Assembly: GCF_000316605.1 (NCBI RefSeq)
Contig: NC_019683.1
Coordinates: 852,036 to 916,035, forward strand
From: [Leptolyngbya] sp. PCC 7376
GTDB taxonomy: Bacteria > Cyanobacteriota > Cyanobacteriia > Cyanobacteriales > MRBY01
DNA length: 64,000 nucleotides
Direction of reading: 5' to 3'
Below the pieces are notes generated by a model. The model ran no database searches and was not told the origin of the DNA. It saw nothing but the letters and a program-made list of their open reading frames with translations. Position 1 is the first letter of the stretch, and every line of letters begins with the position of its first letter. The position numbers and the translations under genes were made by a program. This document shows, piece by piece, positions 36,873 through 45,798 of the stretch.

Positions 36873-39233
36873 GTGACTACTGCATCTCAAATTCAACTAA
36901 TCGAAGATCAGACCCAAGGCCTTTTAGCTTGGGCTAAGACCATTGAGAGCAATAACAATGAGTCATTTTCTGCTGCGCAACAACTTGTCCGTAAATTAGG
37001 AGCACATTATCGCACTGATGGGCTGACAGAGTTTGGCTTTTGGGTACCGGAAGCGCAAGAGAAAAACTTTTATCTAGAAGTATTTACGCCGCTCAATCCC
37101 ATCGATTTTCGATCATCTAATCAAGACATTTCTTGTCGCCGCGATCGCCTTCTTCTGCCACGTCAAGGGGAATTTGTGTGGGGTGTTGTGGCTGGGCTAA
37201 AAGCAGGCGATCGCCAAACTGCTGGCTCATTTTATTGGCTCCGGCCAGACAATTCGGAACAGCCTGAAACTATTGTGCGGGATATTTTGGCATACTCATT
37301 ACCCTATGGGATTTTCGCGCCAGCAGAACTCTACGACATGGAACAATTGCAGGGTGATCGCCGTGATCTTGAGTATTTTCAGCAACATCCCACAGTCAAG
37401 CCACCTACTCACATTTTGCAGATTCATGTCGGCACAGCATCCAAAGAAGGAACATTTGAAGGCTTAACCCGCATTTACCAAAATCTGTCTCAGAAATTAG
37501 CGCAGAAACAAACCCTCACCCCTGCGGAAAAAAATTATGTGGGTTTTGATGCGATCGAGTTATTGCCCATTGAACCCACCATCGAATACTTACCGGACAG
37601 CGATGTTACCAATCAGCGCTTTTGGCAGATAACTGAAGCATCAGATCAATCCGTGCAAATTAAATTGCAAAAACCTGATGTCAAAAATTGGGGTTACGAT
37701 GACCCAATTCTCGGAGCGGCAGCGGTTAGTCCTTCCCATTTGAGTAGTTTACGCCCAGCAGAAATTGTGGATTTTATTGCCACTCTCCACAATTTTTCCC
37801 AGGGGCCAATCCAAATTATTTTTGACCTTGTTTATGGTCATATCCACAATCAAGGGCAGCTACTGATTCCGCCGCTATTTTTTCGTGGCGACAATATGTA
37901 TGGTCAGGATACAAACCAACAGCATCCAATGGTACGGGCAATTTTACTGGAGTTGGAACGACGCAAACTCAATCTCGGCGCAGATGGTATTCGTGTGGAT
38001 GGCGGACAAGATTTTCAGATCGACGATGAATCTGGCAATCTCGACTACGACACAGATTTTCTCCTAGCAATGGGAAGAGTGGAACAGACCATTGGCAATA
38101 CCAACCGTAAAATTTTGGCGATTTATGAAGATGGACGACCATGGCCAGAGGAAGGCTGGGAAGAGAATGCGACTTATCGTCATTTAATCGAGCAACAATC
38201 TGATTGTTTCCAGTGGGGGCCACTCATTTTTGAGCACAATACGCCAACGTTACAGGGCTTTTGGGTACAAAAATGGGAGGATGTTTCCCGGACAATGTGG
38301 GAGGGCGATCGCTGGATCGCTGGCTATGCGAACCATGACACCGTGCGCAAAGGCAATCAAATCGATACGAGGGCAACCCGCATTAATGAGTTTTTGGGGG
38401 AAACACTGCCAGAGATTTTACGCAATGGTTACGATAATCCCGCGACGCAACTATGGATGCATGGTTTTAGCCCGGGAATACCAATGGATTTCCTCAATGC
38501 TTTGATGCATGTGCCCTGGGGATTTTTCCGCAATACAGATGATCTTTATGGCGTGAAAGTCGCAGCGGAAGAAATTGGTTTTCTATATTGGCAAGTGACG
38601 CCGGAACTCTATGAAAAGCCATGGGCATTCCGTCATTTAAAAGAGTTTGGTTTTAGTACGCTCAAACAAGCTCGCCGTCTCCTAAAAACAATAGAAAAGG
38701 CGATCGCCACATTAGATTATGACCTCGAAAAAATTGCAGAATTTTGTCGGGCAGAACTGTCTCTGAATTATCCGCGCCTGAGCGATCTCGATGTTCCCCA
38801 ACTGAAACTGATTGCCTCAGCATTTGTGGAAGATGGTCACGAAATCTCACGGGTGCACCATTTTGTCGATAGCGTGCCAGGCGATCGCTGCAACTTTAAC
38901 TTTCAAGTGCGGCAATATCGCAAAGCTCATCCTTGGTTACGGGAAAATCTTTACTTTGGGCAGGGCGATCATTTTCACCATATGTCCGACGATAAACGAA
39001 CAGTCTTCTACGGCATTCGGACCAATCCCGAGACACAACAGCAAGTCGCCATCGCTGTACACATGGCTGGTGCACCGATGACAGTGACCCTTGGGTCATG
39101 GCTCTGTCTCGATTTATCGCAATGGCATCTGGCGATCGCCACTCCGGCTCTAACGATCACGAAAACGACTGACTTAGAGGGACTCCAGCTCCGCAATGGT
39201 GAAGGCTTTATCATCACAACAGAGCCACCTTAG
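36873..39233 (+). CDS. gghA: Glucosylglycerol hydrolase, GghA type, copy 2
   Basis: A 786-residue paralogue of the preceding protein, collinear along its whole length (for example RLGAHYRQDGLTEVGFW against KLGAHYRTDGLTEFGFW). The catalytic residues are conserved: D376 in GADGIRVDGG, E419 in IYEDGRPWP and D489 in YANHDTVRKGNQ. The GTG at 36873 is taken as start since it aligns with the N-terminus of copy 1. It lies 110 bases after copy 1 and 105 before glpK, whose product uses the released glycerol. Two intact but quite divergent copies suggest specialisation, for instance for different substrates or conditions. Confidence 0.82.
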   Translation: MTTASQIQLIEDQTQGLLAWAKTIESNNNESFSAAQQLVRKLGAHYRTDGLTEFGFWVPEAQEKNFYLEVFTPLNPIDFRSSNQDISCRRDRLLLPRQGEFVWGVVAGLKAGDRQTAGSFYWLRPDNSEQPETIVRDILAYSLPYGIFAPAELYDMEQLQGDRRDLEYFQQHPTVKPPTHILQIHVGTASKEGTFEGLTRIYQNLSQKLAQKQTLTPAEKNYVGFDAIELLPIEPTIEYLPDSDVTNQRFWQITEASDQSVQIKLQKPDVKNWGYDDPILGAAAVSPSHLSSLRPAEIVDFIATLHNFSQGPIQIIFDLVYGHIHNQGQLLIPPLFFRGDNMYGQDTNQQHPMVRAILLELERRKLNLGADGIRVDGGQDFQIDDESGNLDYDTDFLLAMGRVEQTIGNTNRKILAIYEDGRPWPEEGWEENATYRHLIEQQSDCFQWGPLIFEHNTPTLQGFWVQKWEDVSRTMWEGDRWIAGYANHDTVRKGNQIDTRATRINEFLGETLPEILRNGYDNPATQLWMHGFSPGIPMDFLNALMHVPWGFFRNTDDLYGVKVAAEEIGFLYWQVTPELYEKPWAFRHLKEFGFSTLKQARRLLKTIEKAIATLDYDLEKIAEFCRAELSLNYPRLSDLDVPQLKLIASAFVEDGHEISRVHHFVDSVPGDRCNFNFQVRQYRKAHPWLRENLYFGQGDHFHHMSDDKRTVFYGIRTNPETQQQVAIAVHMAGAPMTVTLGSWLCLDLSQWHLAIATPALTITKTTDLEGLQLRNGEGFIITTEPP

Positions 39234-39338
39234 CAACGGGCGATCGCGTCAAACTATCAATAATTTTTTTAAAATACCTAACTTTTTTTATAAATCCCCT
39301 TTATCACAACCTTTAGTAACCATTCATTTGGGAGACAA

Positions 39339-40847
39339 ATGACAAACTCAAAATATGTGATGGCCTTGGATCTCGGTACCACTGGTAACCGTGCCTTAAT
39401 TTTTAATGGAGCAGGCGAAATTGTTGCCCAAACCTACAAAGAATTGCCTCAGCATTACCCTCAGCCAGGTTGGGTAGAACACGACGCAATGGACATTTGG
39501 AATGACACCCAAAGCGTTATGCAGCAGGCAATTAAAGACAATAATATTGACCCAGCTGAAATTGCAGCGATTGGTTTAACAGTCCAGCGTGAAACTTGTT
39601 TACTTTGGGATAAAACCACAGGCAAACCGCTCCATAATGCTATCGTTTGGCAGGATCGTCGTACCGCAGATTTTTGTCAGAAACTCAGTGCAGCAGGTAA
39701 AGCCAGCGAGATTTATGACAAGACAGGCTTAGTGCTGGATGCCTATTTTTCTGCAACAAAACTAAATTGGTTATTGGATTGGGCGAAGGAAAATAGCGAC
39801 GTTAATCCTGAAAATATTCTTGCCGGAACTGTAGACACTTGGGCACTTTGGAATCTCACAGGCGGTAAAGTCCACGCGACGGATCACAGTAACGCCAGTC
39901 GGACAATGCTCCTCAATATCCAAACTCAAAATTGGGATCCAGAATTGCTGGATATGTTTGGCATCCCGGCACACATCATGCCCAAGGCGCAATCGAGTTT
40001 GGGTGTTTTTGGCTATACAGCTCCAGCATTAGTCGGTGCAGAAATTCCCATTACCGCTATCTTCGGTGATCAACAAGCAGCGCTTTATGCCCACGGTTGC
40101 GATCGCCCCGGTTTGTTGAAATGTACCTATGGCACGGGTGCGTTCCTCGTTGCTCACACTGGCGATCAAATCCCGCGATCGCAGCACAAACTTTTAAGCA
40201 CCATTGCTTGTACTCAGCCTAATGCCGATAAAAGTGCGACCAATGTGGGCTATGCCTTAGAAGGCAGTATGTTTACGGCGGGTGCTTGTATCCAATGGCT
40301 ACGGGATGGCCTCGAAATTATTAAATCTGCCAGTGAAACAGAAGGCCTCGCTTTATCTGTTTCCGATAATGGCGGCGCGTATTTTGTCCCGGCCCTGAGC
40401 GGTTTAGGCGCCCCCCACTGGGACATGGCAGCTCGCGGCGCTTTCCTTGGCATTACGCGCGGTGTCGAAAAAGCTCACATGGTAAGGGCTGTCCTTGAGG
40501 CGATCGCCTACCAAGCAAAAGAAGTAGTTGATGCCATTAACGAAGATTCTGGGACACCAATCACCACCTTAAAAGTTGACGGCGGCGCTTGTAATAACGA
40601 TTTTCTGATGCAATTTCAAGCTGATGTGTTGGGTATTCCCGTCGAACGTCCCGCCGTACTCGATGCCACAGCCCAAGGTGCTGCATTTGCCGCTGGTCTA
40701 GCGGTTGGATTTTGGGAGAGCTACGAAAAACTGGTGGGCGATCGCCAGATCGATAAAGTCTTTACTCCCGGTGAAGGAGCTGAAGCTGCTCAGGCCAATT
40801 TTGCCACTTGGCAGAAAGCTGTCGAACGCGCCAAAGATTGGGTTTGA
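39339..40847 (+). CDS. glpK: Glycerol kinase
   Basis: GlpK phosphorylates glycerol to glycerol-3-phosphate. The 502-residue FGGY-family protein has ALDLGTTGNRALIF at the start, the glycerol-site residues in TVQRETCLLWDKTTGKPLHNAIVWQDRRT, GDQQAALYAHGC, and ALEGSMFTAGACIQWLRD; the FGGY signature 2 region is in LKVDGGACNNDFLMQFQAD. It follows the two GG hydrolases, so its main substrate here is presumably glycerol freed from glucosylglycerol. A GGGAG ribosome site precedes the ATG. Downstream is a hairpin (40862-40910) before ggpP. Confidence 0.95.
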   Translation: MTNSKYVMALDLGTTGNRALIFNGAGEIVAQTYKELPQHYPQPGWVEHDAMDIWNDTQSVMQQAIKDNNIDPAEIAAIGLTVQRETCLLWDKTTGKPLHNAIVWQDRRTADFCQKLSAAGKASEIYDKTGLVLDAYFSATKLNWLLDWAKENSDVNPENILAGTVDTWALWNLTGGKVHATDHSNASRTMLLNIQTQNWDPELLDMFGIPAHIMPKAQSSLGVFGYTAPALVGAEIPITAIFGDQQAALYAHGCDRPGLLKCTYGTGAFLVAHTGDQIPRSQHKLLSTIACTQPNADKSATNVGYALEGSMFTAGACIQWLRDGLEIIKSASETEGLALSVSDNGGAYFVPALSGLGAPHWDMAARGAFLGITRGVEKAHMVRAVLEAIAYQAKEVVDAINEDSGTPITTLKVDGGACNNDFLMQFQADVLGIPVERPAVLDATAQGAAFAAGLAVGFWESYEKLVGDRQIDKVFTPGEGAEAAQANFATWQKAVERAKDWV

Positions 40848-40861
40848 TTTTTTCAACTCTT

Positions 40862-40910
40862 TGGTCTAAAAATCCCTCTTTATAAAGGGGGATTTAGAGA
40901 GATCAGACCA
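40862..40910 (+). terminator. Nested inverted repeat between glpK and ggpP
   Basis: Inner arms AAATCCCTCTTTATA / AAAGGGGGATTT and outer arms TGGTCT (40862-40867) / AGACCA (40905-40910). The A/T-rich C5/G5 hairpin resembles a dispersed cyanobacterial repeat and could terminate or attenuate the transcript. Confidence 0.55.
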
Positions 40911-40937
40911 TCAAAACTATTGAATTAACAGAGGTTT

Positions 40938-42203
40938 ATGACTTTTTCTCCGCTCCATGAGCAATCTTATTCGCTAGACCATGAAGCGTTTATCAAAACC
41001 CTTGCAACAACAGAAAATCTCCTCATTATCCAAGATTTAGACGGGGTCTGTATGGACTTGGTCAAAGATCCGCTGACCCGAAAAATTAGTCCCGATTATA
41101 TTCGTGCAACTCAGCAATTTGACGATCATTTCTTTGTGCTGACTAATGGTGAACATGAAGGGCGAAGAGGTGTGAATCGCATTGTCGAAAAAGCGTTTGT
41201 TGATGACAGTACAGTCTCCTATTTACCAGGATTAGCAGCGGGTGGTGTGCAGTGGCAAACTCGCACAGGTAATATTTCTCATCCCGGCGTCAGCGATGCA
41301 GAACTCGTCTTTTTGGCGAAAGTCCCCATGCTAATCACGCAGCGTCTCGAAGAATTTTTCGTTGAATACAGCGATTATTTTCCTGAAGCCAAATGCAAAG
41401 CGCTCGTTCAAGCCGCAGTGCTAGATAACATCGTTTCTCCCACTGCGAACCTCAATGTTTTAGCAGAACATCTTCAAGATAATCTAGATATTTATCTCGC
41501 CCTACAACAGGCGATCGCCGCGTTAACGGATGAGCTATTAGAGAAAGCCACAGAACAAGGGTTAGAGGATAGCTTTTTTGTCCATTACGCGCCGAACCTC
41601 GGACGAGATGAACAGGGTAAAGAGATTGTGCGATTTGCGGCAGAGCATGATTCAGGGACAACGGATTTTCAGTTCATGTTGCGCGGCGCAGTAAAAGAGG
41701 CAGGTGTCCCTGTTTTGCTGAATCATTACTACCACCAACGGACTGGCACTTATCCTCTCGGTGCCAACTTTAATGCCCGCCAAGCTCCCCAGGAAAATAG
41801 CGCGTTACTGCAACTCATTAAGGACAATTTTGATCCGGCTCTGATGCCTTTAATGATTGGCGTGGGTGATACGGTCACCAGTCAAGTGGAAGGGGATATC
41901 GTCAGACGTGGGGGAAGCGATCGCCTCTTTTTAGAACTTATTCAAGCGATTGGTGCCTGGGCGAATAGCGGCAATCTTGTCACTTATATCGATAGCTCTC
42001 AAGGCGAACTCAAAAATCGAACACCGCTGCAACTGGAGACCGTAGATGGTCAAACAAAAGTTATCGCTGGTGTGACCGATCCAGAAGATCCTTTAAGGAT
42101 TAATATGGCGTTCCCCGGAGGCTTTAAACAATATACAGCGGCCTTCCAGCAAGCAGCCCAGGGTCGATTCAACCAGATATCTTTAGCAACTTCTAATCCG
42201 TAG
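40938..42203 (+). CDS. ggpP: Glucosylglycerol-phosphate phosphatase
   Basis: GgpP (also called StpA) dephosphorylates glucosylglycerol-phosphate to the osmolyte GG. The 421-residue protein shows the HAD motif I in LLIIQDLDGVCMDLV (nucleophile D in DLDG) and the motif HFFVLTNGEHEGRRG; motif IV-like acid residues occur in MIGVGDTVTSQVEGD. Length and the DLDGVCM context match the cyanobacterial enzyme. It lies 11 bases upstream of the GG transporter ATPase gene, clearly an operon. Its partner enzyme GgpS is encoded divergently 7.8 kb away. Confidence 0.93.
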   Translation: MTFSPLHEQSYSLDHEAFIKTLATTENLLIIQDLDGVCMDLVKDPLTRKISPDYIRATQQFDDHFFVLTNGEHEGRRGVNRIVEKAFVDDSTVSYLPGLAAGGVQWQTRTGNISHPGVSDAELVFLAKVPMLITQRLEEFFVEYSDYFPEAKCKALVQAAVLDNIVSPTANLNVLAEHLQDNLDIYLALQQAIAALTDELLEKATEQGLEDSFFVHYAPNLGRDEQGKEIVRFAAEHDSGTTDFQFMLRGAVKEAGVPVLLNHYYHQRTGTYPLGANFNARQAPQENSALLQLIKDNFDPALMPLMIGVGDTVTSQVEGDIVRRGGSDRLFLELIQAIGAWANSGNLVTYIDSSQGELKNRTPLQLETVDGQTKVIAGVTDPEDPLRINMAFPGGFKQYTAAFQQAAQGRFNQISLATSNP

Positions 42204-42214
42204 AGACTTCCGAT

Positions 42215-43303
42215 ATGGCAAGCGTAACGTTTGAACAAGTCACAAAAAAATTTGATGATTATGTGGCGGTCAATAATCTCAATCTGGAAATTGCTGATGG
42301 GGAATTTCTTGTTTTTGTGGGGCCTTCTGGCTGCGGTAAAACCACGTCACTGCGACTACTGGCTGGTCTAGAAACGGTTAGTTCTGGCAACATCTGGATC
42401 GGCGATCGCCCGGTCAACAATCTATCGCCAAAGGATCGGGATATTGCGATGGTGTTTCAATCCTATGCTCTGTACCCCCACATGAGCGTCTTCGAAAATA
42501 TGGCGTTTAGCTTGCAATTACAGGGAACCTCGAAGGCCGATATCAAGAAACGAGTCATCAGTGCAGCAGCGCAACTGGGTATCGAGCAATTGTTGCACCG
42601 TAAACCAAAAGAATTATCCGGCGGACAACGGCAACGGGTAGCAGTGGGACGGGCGATCGTTCGTCAACCGGCAGTGTTTTTGATGGATGAGCCTCTATCG
42701 AACCTTGATGCGAAATTACGGGTACAGGCGCGCAAAGAGATTAGTAAGTTGCAGCACGACCTCAACACAACTTTTATTTACGTCACCCACGACCAAGTGG
42801 AAGCAATGACGATGGGCGATCGCATTGCGGTGATGAAAGATGGCATTTTGCAGCAGGTGGATACCCCCGCCAATCTCTATAACAATCCCGCTAATAAATT
42901 TGTGGCGAGTTTCATCGGTAGCCCAGCCATGAACTTTTTTGAGATTGAGCAGACCACCGAAGCCGGCAATCCTGTCCTCAAAATTGGTGAGCAAACGCTT
43001 CCCATTCCCGACTCTATCAATTTTGGCGATCGCCCTGTTACCCTCGGCATTCGTCCAGAAAATATTTATCACCCCCAATATTTACCGCCAGACATCCATA
43101 GCATCAAAATCTCAGCCATAGTTAATCTCATCGAGATGATGGGTAACGAGTTGATTATCTATTTAGAAACCCCTGACAATATCGAATTTGTCGCGCGCAT
43201 TGATCCCCGCGCGGAAGTGAAAGAAGGCGAAGAATTATTTTTATTGTTCGATATGGAGCGGCTCTACTTCTTTGATCGCGAGATGGAAACAGTACTGAAC
43301 TAA
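42215..43303 (+). CDS. ggtA: Glucosylglycerol ABC transporter, ATPase
   Basis: The 362-residue ATPase has Walker A GPSGCGKTT, Q-loop FQSYALYPHM, signature LSGGQRQRVAVGRA, Walker B VFLMDEPLSNLDAKLR and switch His in YVTHDQVEAM, then a C-terminal OB-type regulatory domain as in UgpC/MsmK-type sugar importers. In cyanobacteria GgtA powers uptake of glucosylglycerol (and sucrose, trehalose) and limits leakage. It follows ggpP by 11 bases and precedes ggtB by 66 bases (to the ATG). Confidence 0.93.
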   Translation: MASVTFEQVTKKFDDYVAVNNLNLEIADGEFLVFVGPSGCGKTTSLRLLAGLETVSSGNIWIGDRPVNNLSPKDRDIAMVFQSYALYPHMSVFENMAFSLQLQGTSKADIKKRVISAAAQLGIEQLLHRKPKELSGGQRQRVAVGRAIVRQPAVFLMDEPLSNLDAKLRVQARKEISKLQHDLNTTFIYVTHDQVEAMTMGDRIAVMKDGILQQVDTPANLYNNPANKFVASFIGSPAMNFFEIEQTTEAGNPVLKIGEQTLPIPDSINFGDRPVTLGIRPENIYHPQYLPPDIHSIKISAIVNLIEMMGNELIIYLETPDNIEFVARIDPRAEVKEGEELFLLFDMERLYFFDREMETVLN

Positions 43304-43369
43304 GCATTTACGCTTATCGTGTTAGACAAATACCCTTTTAAAATCTCGTTTAAATTTTTAAATCCGATA

Positions 43370-44677
43370 ATGAACACCCTATTTTCAAACCTCAATTCCC
43401 AAGCTAAATATTTAACACCTATGCTGGCAGGATCAATATTGCTCGCCAGTTGCCAACCCAGCGAACAAGCAAATGGTGGCAGTGGTGATAGTGACAAACC
43501 CCAAGTCACAATTCTTGGCGTCTTAATCGGTGAACAACAGGAAAAGCTTGAAGCAGCCCTTGCTCCCTTTACCGAAGAAACAGGCATTGAAGTGGTTTAC
43601 GAAGGCACTGATTCCTTTGCAACAACTCTCCCTATTCGCGTAGATTCGGGCAATGCACCAGATCTAGCCATGTTTCCCCAACCGGGTTTAATGGCAGATT
43701 TTGCTCGTGAGGGTGCGATGGTTCCCCTAACAGAATTTATGACCAACGAAGATTTGGGCACAGCCTATGATCAAGCATGGATAGATCTTGGCACTGTCGA
43801 TGGCGATGTTTATGGCGCTTGGTATCGCGCTTCTGTAAAAAGTTTGGTGTGGTACAACCCAGAGCAGTTTGAGGCCAATGGTTATGAAGTGCCAGAAAGT
43901 TGGGAAGAAATGCTGGCGTTGAGCGATCGCCTCGTTGAGGAAGGCAAAACCCCTTGGTGTCTCGGCATGGAAAGTGGTGATGCCACAGGTTGGGTTGGCA
44001 CAGATTGGGTGGAAGAGATTATGCTCCGCACTGCTGCTCCAGAAACCTATGACCAATGGATTAATCACGAAATTCCATTTAATGATCCAGCGGTCAAAAA
44101 TGCGGTTGAGACTTTTGGTGAGATTGTCCGCAATGAAGACTATATTTACGGCGGAATAGTCGGGGCTTTAAGTACGCCTTTTGGAGATTCAATTCAAGGA
44201 TTATTTGGTGAAGAACCGAATTGCTATCTTCATAAGCAAGCGAATTTTATTGCTTCATTTTTACCAGAAGAAATCGACACTTCTAGTGAAGTTGGTATTT
44301 TCCCATTGCCTGGTATCGACTCTGAATATGGCTTGCCCATCTTGGTGGCAGGCGACGTTTTTGGGATGTTTAACGATACGCCTGAGGCACGCCAGTTGAT
44401 GGAATACATCACGACAAAAGTGCCCCATGAAGTTGCAGCAGGATTGGGTGGTTATATTTCCCCTCGCAAGGATGTGGACTTCACGCTTTATCCCGACGAT
44501 TTGACGCGGGTACAGGCGGAGATTTTGGAAAATGCTGATGTGATTCGGTTTGATGGATCGGACATGATGCCCGGTGCAGTGGGTACTGGCACATTCTGGT
44601 CTGGCATGGTGGATTATGTCGGCGGCACGGATGCGGAAACTGTGCTCGATAATATCGAGGCGAGCTGGCCTGAGTAA
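43370..44677 (+). CDS. ggtB: Glucosylglycerol ABC transporter, binding lipoprotein
   Basis: Extracytoplasmic binding protein of the sugar type (SBP family 1). From ATG 43370 the signal peptide runs into lipobox L-A-S-C (GSILLASCQPSEQ), so it is membrane-anchored. Mature motifs: VTILGVLIGEQQEKLEAALAPF, GNAPDLAMFPQPGLMADFA, and TPFGDSIQGLFGEEPNCYLH. The frame also has a GTG at 43319, 17 codons further upstream, which would lengthen the signal peptide unnaturally. It captures GG for GgtCD. Confidence 0.9.
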   Translation: MNTLFSNLNSQAKYLTPMLAGSILLASCQPSEQANGGSGDSDKPQVTILGVLIGEQQEKLEAALAPFTEETGIEVVYEGTDSFATTLPIRVDSGNAPDLAMFPQPGLMADFAREGAMVPLTEFMTNEDLGTAYDQAWIDLGTVDGDVYGAWYRASVKSLVWYNPEQFEANGYEVPESWEEMLALSDRLVEEGKTPWCLGMESGDATGWVGTDWVEEIMLRTAAPETYDQWINHEIPFNDPAVKNAVETFGEIVRNEDYIYGGIVGALSTPFGDSIQGLFGEEPNCYLHKQANFIASFLPEEIDTSSEVGIFPLPGIDSEYGLPILVAGDVFGMFNDTPEARQLMEYITTKVPHEVAAGLGGYISPRKDVDFTLYPDDLTRVQAEILENADVIRFDGSDMMPGAVGTGTFWSGMVDYVGGTDAETVLDNIEASWPE

Positions 44678-44712
44678 ATAGATTTTCCGTAGGGGCTTAA
44701 CTTGAAAATTAA

Positions 44713-44764
44713 GATCCCCCCTAGCCCCCCTTAATAAGGGGGGAAGGCGCTAGCCGGGGGGATC
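44713..44764. repeat. Nested C/G-run hairpin between ggtB and ggtC
   Basis: Outer arms GATCCCCCC (from 44713) and GGGGGGATC (to 44764) enclose a second pair CCCCCCTTA / TAAGGGGGG and a TAGC/GCTA pair. It resembles the hairpin after glpK and may adjust the ratio of binding protein to permease transcript. No long T run follows, so full termination is doubtful. Confidence 0.6.
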
Positions 44765-44820
44765 GAAAGTTATCGAACTCTTGATTGAGTCATCTGTAGA
44801 GGCAAAATTGTGGGGAAGTA

Positions 44821-45798
44821 ATGGAAATTTTGTATCGAATTGGGTCAGTCTTGTTGGCGATCGCCCTGGGATGCGGAGGCGTAATTGGCTTATTCTATGG
44901 CGCAAATTTAGCGATTAACGCCTTGCCGAAACCGTGGAACCGCCATCTGTTGCCCTGGGTGTATATTTCTCCGGCCTTGGCTCTGTTATCTGGCTATTTG
45001 ATTTTGCCCACGCTTCAAACCATTTACCTAAGTTTTTATGACGGGCGATCACAGAATTTCGTTGGTCTAAAAAACTATATTTTTGCCTTTACCGATAAGG
45101 CTATGTTGGTGGCCTTTAAAAATAATTTGCTGTGGCTGGTGCTGGTAACCGGAGTCAGCGTCAGTTTGGGCTTAGTCATTGCGGTGCTCGTCGATAAGGT
45201 GAAATACGAAGCGATCGCCAAATCCCTCATTTTTCTACCGATGGCAATTTCCTTTGTGGGAGCCAGTGTTATCTGGAAATTTATCTATGCCTATAAACCA
45301 GCGGGCGATGACCAAATCGGTTTGCTTAATGCCGTAGTGGTGAGTTTAGGGTTTGAGCCTGTCGGATGGCTGGTGGAAAAATCGGTCAATAATTTTGCCC
45401 TAATCGCAATCATGATTTGGCTCTATACCGGCTTTTGTATGGTGATTCTCTCGGCGGCGGTGAAAGGCATTCCCGAAGATGTAATCGAAGCCGCCAAGAT
45501 TGACGGGGCAAATAGTTGGCAAATTTTCTTTCGCATTACCATTCCGATGATTCGCTCAACAATTTTGGTGGTGAGTACGACGGTGGTGATTTTGGTGCTA
45601 AAAGTTTTCGATATTGTCTTCGTGATGACAGGCGGTAACCAAGGTACAGAAGTGATTGCCAGTCGCATGATCAAAGAAATGTTCAACTTCCGCAATTTTG
45701 GACGAGGGTCGGCGATCGCCGTAATTTTGTTGATTTTGATTATCCCCGTGATGGTAGGCAATATTCGTCGATTTCGAACACAGGAGCGTTTACGGTAA
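44821..45798 (+). CDS. ggtC: Glucosylglycerol ABC transporter, permease 1
   Basis: A 325-residue inner-membrane permease of the MalF type with six to seven hydrophobic helices and the conserved EAA loop KGIPEDVIEAAKIDGANSWQIFFRITIPMI, which docks on the ATPase. The N-terminal helix (RIGSVLLAIALGCGGVIGLFYG) is extra relative to shorter homologues. Its stop overlaps the ggtD start by one base (TAATG), so the two permeases are translationally coupled. Confidence 0.9.
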   Translation: MEILYRIGSVLLAIALGCGGVIGLFYGANLAINALPKPWNRHLLPWVYISPALALLSGYLILPTLQTIYLSFYDGRSQNFVGLKNYIFAFTDKAMLVAFKNNLLWLVLVTGVSVSLGLVIAVLVDKVKYEAIAKSLIFLPMAISFVGASVIWKFIYAYKPAGDDQIGLLNAVVVSLGFEPVGWLVEKSVNNFALIAIMIWLYTGFCMVILSAAVKGIPEDVIEAAKIDGANSWQIFFRITIPMIRSTILVVSTTVVILVLKVFDIVFVMTGGNQGTEVIASRMIKEMFNFRNFGRGSAIAVILLILIIPVMVGNIRRFRTQERLR

